Part shown: in pieces, positions 7,656-10,781 of the stretch | Layout of the letters: every line of letters starts with the position of its first letter | How positions within the stretch are numbered: the first letter of the stretch is position 1 | NCBI GenBank assembly: GCA_020846815.1 | Contig: JADLDF010000509.1 | Location: forward strand, 1-10,781 | Direction: 5' to 3' | Source: Gammaproteobacteria bacterium | GTDB taxonomy: Bacteria; Pseudomonadota; Gammaproteobacteria; Steroidobacterales; Steroidobacteraceae | Length of the DNA stretch: 10,781 nt | Program-made: the position numbers and the translations under genes | Notes under the pieces: generated by a model | The model's input: only the letters and a program-made list of their open reading frames with translations | What the model was told of the DNA's origin: nothing | Databases searched by the model: none

Positions 7656-8911
7656 CAGTGTCCCTCCGCCGGCAGCTTCAGTCGCGTGGCGATCGCGAAG
7701 GTCATGGCCATCGCCGGCAGCATCGCTGCCGCGCCGATCGCGAACGGAACGTTCGGACCGAGCTGACCGAACAGGGTTCCCGAGAAGGCCGCGCCGATGA
7801 AGCGGGCGAGGCTCGAGCTCGACTGGTAGAGACCCATGACGGCGCCGCGCACCGCCGCCGGCGCGCGCAGCGACACCAGGGTCTGCAGACTGGTGCCGAA
7901 CAGAGCCGTGCCGACGGCATTGATGGCGATCGCCACCAGCACCAGCGCGAGGCCCGGCGCGAGCACGAGGCCCAGCCACGACAGCCCGTAGCAGGCGACG
8001 CCGATGCGCAGCGTCGCCATCTCGCCGAACCGGGTCGCGAGCCGCCCGGTGATCGTGAACTGCACGACCGCGATCATCAGGCCGTTGACCGTGAAGACCA
8101 GACCGATGGTGTGGGCATCGAAGACCAGCCGGTCGTGCAGCCAGAGCGACAGCAGGGATTCGCGCATCGCCGCGAAGGCCAGCACCAGCAGCGCCAGCGT
8201 GACCATGAGCGCGAGCGCGCGGTCGCGCAGCAGTTGTCTCCGCCCGGGCGGCCGCGGGCGGGCCGCGGTGCCCGCGGCGGCGCCCGGCGGGGCATGCGAC
8301 TCGGGCAGGAACAGCACGATGCCGAGCAGCGCCAGCATCGAGAACAGCGCCGCGGCGATCGCCGGCCTCACGAGGTCGGCCTGCTCGGGATTCACACCGC
8401 CGGCGAGCACGCCGCCGATCGCAGGTCCCAATGCGAAGCCGAGCGCGAACGCGGCCGAGAGCTTCGCGAGCGAGCCGGCACGACGGTCGGGTGGCGTGAC
8501 GTCGGAGATGTAAGCATAGGCGGCGGCGAGATTCGCCGAAGTGACGCCCGACAGCAGCCGCGACACGATCAGCAGCAGCAGGCTGTCGGAGACGATGAGC
8601 AGCGCGTAGGCGAGCGCGTGTCCCGCCATGCTGATCGCCAGCACCGGGCGGCGGCCGTGGCGATCGCTGAGGCGGCCGAGGATCGGTGCACCGACGAACT
8701 GCATGAGCGAGTGCAGCGCGATCACCAGCGTCACGGCCTCGGCCGGCAGGCCGAGGCGCACGGCATAGAACGGGATCAGCGGGATCAGGACGCCGAAGCC
8801 GAGCAGGTCGACGAAGACGATCAGCAGCAGTACGACGACCCGCCGGCGCGCATCCTCGGGGCGGAGGGCGGCGGCGCCGAGCGAGGCGTGGGCGGGATCC
8901 GGCGGCGGCAT
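7655..8911 (-). CDS. MFS transporter, TetA-like drug:proton antiporter type
   Basis: The product is 418 residues with about 12 hydrophobic segments, the size of the Tet/TCR and related drug-efflux branch of the major facilitator superfamily. Helix 1 carries the acidic residue D35 in VFVDLLGFGVLIPLIPFYA, as in TetA. Motif A, GRLSDRHGRRPVL, sits at 79-91 between helices 2 and 3. Motif C-like GFALGPAIGG is at 158-167 in helix 5, a marker of antiporters rather than importers. A hydrophilic, Pro/Arg-rich central loop lies at about 203-228. The substrate cannot be read from sequence. ATG 8911 is the only plausible start before helix 1, although it lacks a clear ribosome binding site. The gene lies 26 bp after gntR and shares one base with oppB, so it belongs to the opp operon. 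The open frame continues upstream through gntR and oppA on the same strand, but this is a GC-rich frame artefact and not a fusion. Confidence 0.93.
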   Translation of the reverse strand: MPPPDPAHASLGAAALRPEDARRRVVVLLLIVFVDLLGFGVLIPLIPFYAVRLGLPAEAVTLVIALHSLMQFVGAPILGRLSDRHGRRPVLAISMAGHALAYALLIVSDSLLLLIVSRLLSGVTSANLAAAYAYISDVTPPDRRAGSLAKLSAAFALGFALGPAIGGVLAGGVNPEQADLVRPAIAAALFSMLALLGIVLFLPESHAPPGAAAGTAARPRPPGRRQLLRDRALALMVTLALLVLAFAAMRESLLSLWLHDRLVFDAHTIGLVFTVNGLMIAVVQFTITGRLATRFGEMATLRIGVACYGLSWLGLVLAPGLALVLVAIAINAVGTALFGTSLQTLVSLRAPAAVRGAVMGLYQSSSSLARFIGAAFSGTLFGQLGPNVPFAIGAAAMLPAMAMTFAIATRLKLPAEGH

Positions 8912-8937
8912 CGGGCGGCGAGGTGGGCGACGGGCGC

Positions 8938-9744
8938 TCAGGGCAGGGCGCGGCTCAGCCACGCGTGATGGGTGTAGTGGTCGGCCCGGTAGTAGGCGAG
9001 CAGGCGCTCGACCCGCCGGTGGCTGTCGTCGACGACGATCAGCCGCACCGTGACCAGCGGCGCTCCGACCTCGGTGTCGAGAAAGCGTGCCAGCCGCGCG
9101 TCCGCCAGCGTCGCGCCGATGAACTGGTCGGCGCCGGCGATGCTGATGCCCTTGCGCTCGAGCAGGGTCAGCATGGGGTGGCGGTTGAGCTCGCGCGGGT
9201 CGAAGCGGATGCTGAGATCCTTCGGGACGTAGGTGACGACGTAGCCGATCGGCAGGTCGCCGAGCAGCCGCACGTGCGAGGCGGCGATCACGGTGGCGCC
9301 GGCCGGCAGGCCGAGGTCCTTGCAGGTGTCGTCGTCGGCGACGATCTCTTCGACCGCGGCGTCGCGCACGCGCGTGCTCGAGCCGAGGCGCTTCACCTTG
9401 CGCAGCAGCTGGTCGATGTCGCCCTTGACCGGCGCATTCGCGAGATCGGTGGCGACGAAGGTGCCGCGGCCCTGCTGGCGCAATACCAGCCGCTCGTCGA
9501 CCAGCAGGTCGATCGCCTGGCGGGTCGTGATCCGCGACACGCCGAACATCGCCGAGATCTCGTTCTCCGCGGGCAGCCTCGCCCCGGGCGCATACAGGCC
9601 CTCGTAGATCCACTCGCGCAGGGTCGTGTAGACCTGCACGTACATCGGCGAGCGCAGCGAGCGGCTGACCTGGGGGCGCACGCGCGGCGAACGCGGCACG
9701 CGCGTCGCCTCGGTGGAGCGGGCCTGGAGCGGGGGGCGGGCCAC
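8938..9744 (-). CDS. GntR-family transcriptional regulator, HutC/UTRA type
   Basis: This is a cytoplasmic ligand-responsive DNA-binding protein of 268 residues. The winged helix-turn-helix spans about 33-97: PMYVQVYTTLREWIYEGLYAPG, then PAENEISAMFGVSRITTRQAIDLL with recognition helix SRITTRQAI, and the wing RQQGRGTFVA. Residues about 115-255 are a UTRA effector domain (GLPIGYVV-type strand at 162-171, LERKGISIAGADQFIG at 195-210, PLVTVRLIVVDD at 229-240), placing it in the HutC subfamily. Such proteins usually repress their own operon until a small molecule binds UTRA. The GTG start at 9744 lies three bases past the oppA stop, with no strong ribosome binding site. The first 32 residues are basic and poorly conserved, so a later start, for example ATG 9645 or an internal GTG, is possible. 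Its operator would lie outside the window, upstream of oppA. Confidence 0.94.
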   Translation of the reverse strand: MARPPLQARSTEATRVPRSPRVRPQVSRSLRSPMYVQVYTTLREWIYEGLYAPGARLPAENEISAMFGVSRITTRQAIDLLVDERLVLRQQGRGTFVATDLANAPVKGDIDQLLRKVKRLGSSTRVRDAAVEEIVADDDTCKDLGLPAGATVIAASHVRLLGDLPIGYVVTYVPKDLSIRFDPRELNRHPMLTLLERKGISIAGADQFIGATLADARLARFLDTEVGAPLVTVRLIVVDDSHRRVERLLAYYRADHYTHHAWLSRALP

Positions 9745-9747
9745 CGG

Positions 9748-10781
9748 TCAGCCCCGGATGCTCAGATAGCGCGTCAGGTTCGCGCCTCGCGGGTTGTCGC
9801 TCCAGCCCTGGACCTTGCTGCTGACCAGGCGCTGGTTGATGCCGGTGTACAGCGGGATCACCGGCACGTCGGCCATCGCGATTGCCTCGGCCCTGGCGAG
9901 CGCAGCGCTGCGTCCCTCGATCGAGGCGAGACCGTTGCCGGCCGCGAACGCCTGGTCGAAGTCCGGATTGCTGTAGCCGCTGAGGCTGCCACGCGCCTTG
10001 GTCGTGAGGATGTCGAGGAAGGTCGAGGGATCGTCGAACGAGGAGAACCAGGCGTACAGCGATACGTCGTAGTTGCCGGCGCGCACGGTGGAGATCACCG
10101 AGCCCAGATCCTTGTTGACCAGCTCGCACTGCACGCCGACGGCACGCCACATCGACACCATGGCCACGGCGAGCGTGCGGGTCTTCGATTCCGTGAAGTA
10201 CTGCATCGTGAACTTCAGCGGCTTGCCCGCACCGAAGCCGGCTTCGGCCAGGAGCTTGCGCGCCTCGGCCTGGCGGGCCGGCATCGGCGCGCTCGCATAC
10301 GACGGCACCGGCGGCGACTAGCGGCTGACGCTGCCCGGCACGACGGTATAGGTCGGCGTGGCGGTGCCGCGCAGGATGCGCTCCGTGAGCACCTTGCGGT
10401 CGATCGCCAGGGCCAGGGCGCGGCGCACGCGCGCGTCGTCGAAGGGCTTGCGCTTGTGGTTCAGCATGAGCATGGTCGTGCCGAGCCCCGGCACGGCGTG
10501 CAGCTGCCCGGGGTACTGGCGGCGCACGTCGTCGAGCTTGTCGGTCGGCACCTTGACCGCGACCTGCAGCTCGCCGGCCTGGAAGCGCTTGAAGCTCGTG
10601 CCCTCGTCCTCGACGGGGTAGTAGACGACCTCGTCGATCGCGACGCTCGCGGCGGAATGGAAGTTCGCGTTCTTGCGCGTCTTGATGAAGGTCTGCGGCG
10701 AGACTTCCGCGAGCACGTAGGCGCCGTTCGAGACGATCCTGCCCGGGCGCGTCCACTCGCGGCCGTGGGCCTCGATCGCGC
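9748..10781 (-). pseudogene. oppA: Oligopeptide-binding protein OppA-like, partial, interrupted by in-frame TAG
   Basis: This is a family 5 extracytoplasmic solute-binding protein that would deliver peptides to OppBC. The 5' part (signal peptide and first lobe, roughly 200 residues) lies beyond the window. The visible frame begins with EAHGREWTRPGRIVSNGAYV, a hallmark of OppA/MppA proteins. It runs through VVYYPVEDEGTSFKRFQAGEL, PFDDARVRRALALAIDR and GTATPTYTVVPG, and then meets TAG at 10320-10318. The same frame continues without any shift into PPVPSYASAPMPARQAEARK and LLAEAGFG, then YDVSLYAWFSSFDDPSTFLD, GYSNPDFDQAF and a normal C-terminus ending at 9748. So a single base change, not an indel, separates two good halves. 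It may be a fresh pseudogene, an assembly or sequencing error, or a suppressed amber codon. GTG 10308 could in principle restart translation, but no ribosome binding site precedes it. The protein family is near certain; its functional state is not. Confidence 0.9.
10318..10320 (-). other. In-frame amber codon inside the oppA-like gene
   Basis: The minus-strand context reads GTC AGC CGC TAG TCG CCG CCG, with coding-quality sequence in the same frame on both sides. By analogy with family 5 binding proteins, a tyrosine or similar residue before a Pro-Pro pair is expected here. TAC to TAG would be a single transversion, which is an inference. No second stop or frameshift is present in the visible part of the gene. 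Confidence 0.85.

Noticed and set aside
7933..7940. CCACCAGC, the complement of the E. coli Chi octamer GCTGGTGG.
   Set aside because: It is a single copy within the MFS coding sequence. One such match is expected by chance in GC-rich DNA, and Chi is not the same in all gammaproteobacteria.
7655..10756. The MFS reading frame stays open for 1033 codons, suggesting a giant fusion protein.
   Set aside because: Upstream of ATG 8911 the translation is low-complexity Arg/Ala/Pro and overlaps gntR and oppA, which have clear domains in another frame. Only the last 418 codons resemble protein.

Overview
The window is very GC-rich (by eye about 70%) and densely coding. The plus-strand order dnaE (3' end) - accA - tilS is a housekeeping arrangement typical of Gammaproteobacteria, and the AccA N-terminus ([15 protein letters not shown]) is very close to the E. 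coli protein. I infer a high-GC gammaproteobacterium, perhaps of the Xanthomonadales/Nevskiales/Steroidobacterales type. The genus cannot be named from this window.

Layout. Positions 1-3007 (plus strand) hold the C-terminus of the DNA polymerase III alpha subunit, the acetyl-CoA carboxylase carboxyltransferase alpha subunit, and tRNA(Ile)-lysidine synthase. TilS carries an unusual Arg/Gly-rich insert of about 54 residues. Positions 2968-10781 (minus strand) hold one compact operon, read from high to low coordinates: oppA-like solute-binding protein (5' end outside the window, with an in-frame TAG) -> GntR/UTRA regulator -> MFS efflux-type transporter -> oppB -> oppC -> oppD -> oppF -> cytoplasmic beta-propeller protein. 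The two blocks converge, and their 3' ends overlap by 40 bp. No stretch longer than 96 bp lacks a gene. I see no tRNA, rRNA, insertion sequence, CRISPR array or phage gene.

How the genes fit together. OppA would capture peptides in the periplasm, OppB and OppC form the channel, and OppD and OppF hydrolyse ATP. From the MFS gene to the propeller every junction is an overlap of 1 or 4 bp. A Shine-Dalgarno-like purine run lies inside the 3' end of each upstream gene, so the six proteins MFS-OppB-OppC-OppD-OppF-propeller look translationally coupled. A ligand-sensing GntR repressor and a drug-efflux-like MFS carrier sit between the binding protein and its permease, and a propeller of unknown function is locked to oppF. 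Neither is part of the classical oppABCDF operon. I read the locus as a regulated import/export module for a peptide-like compound; its substrate is unknown.

The main points for a second look are the amber codon splitting oppA, the MFS/GntR/propeller additions to the opp operon, and the RG-rich insert in TilS.
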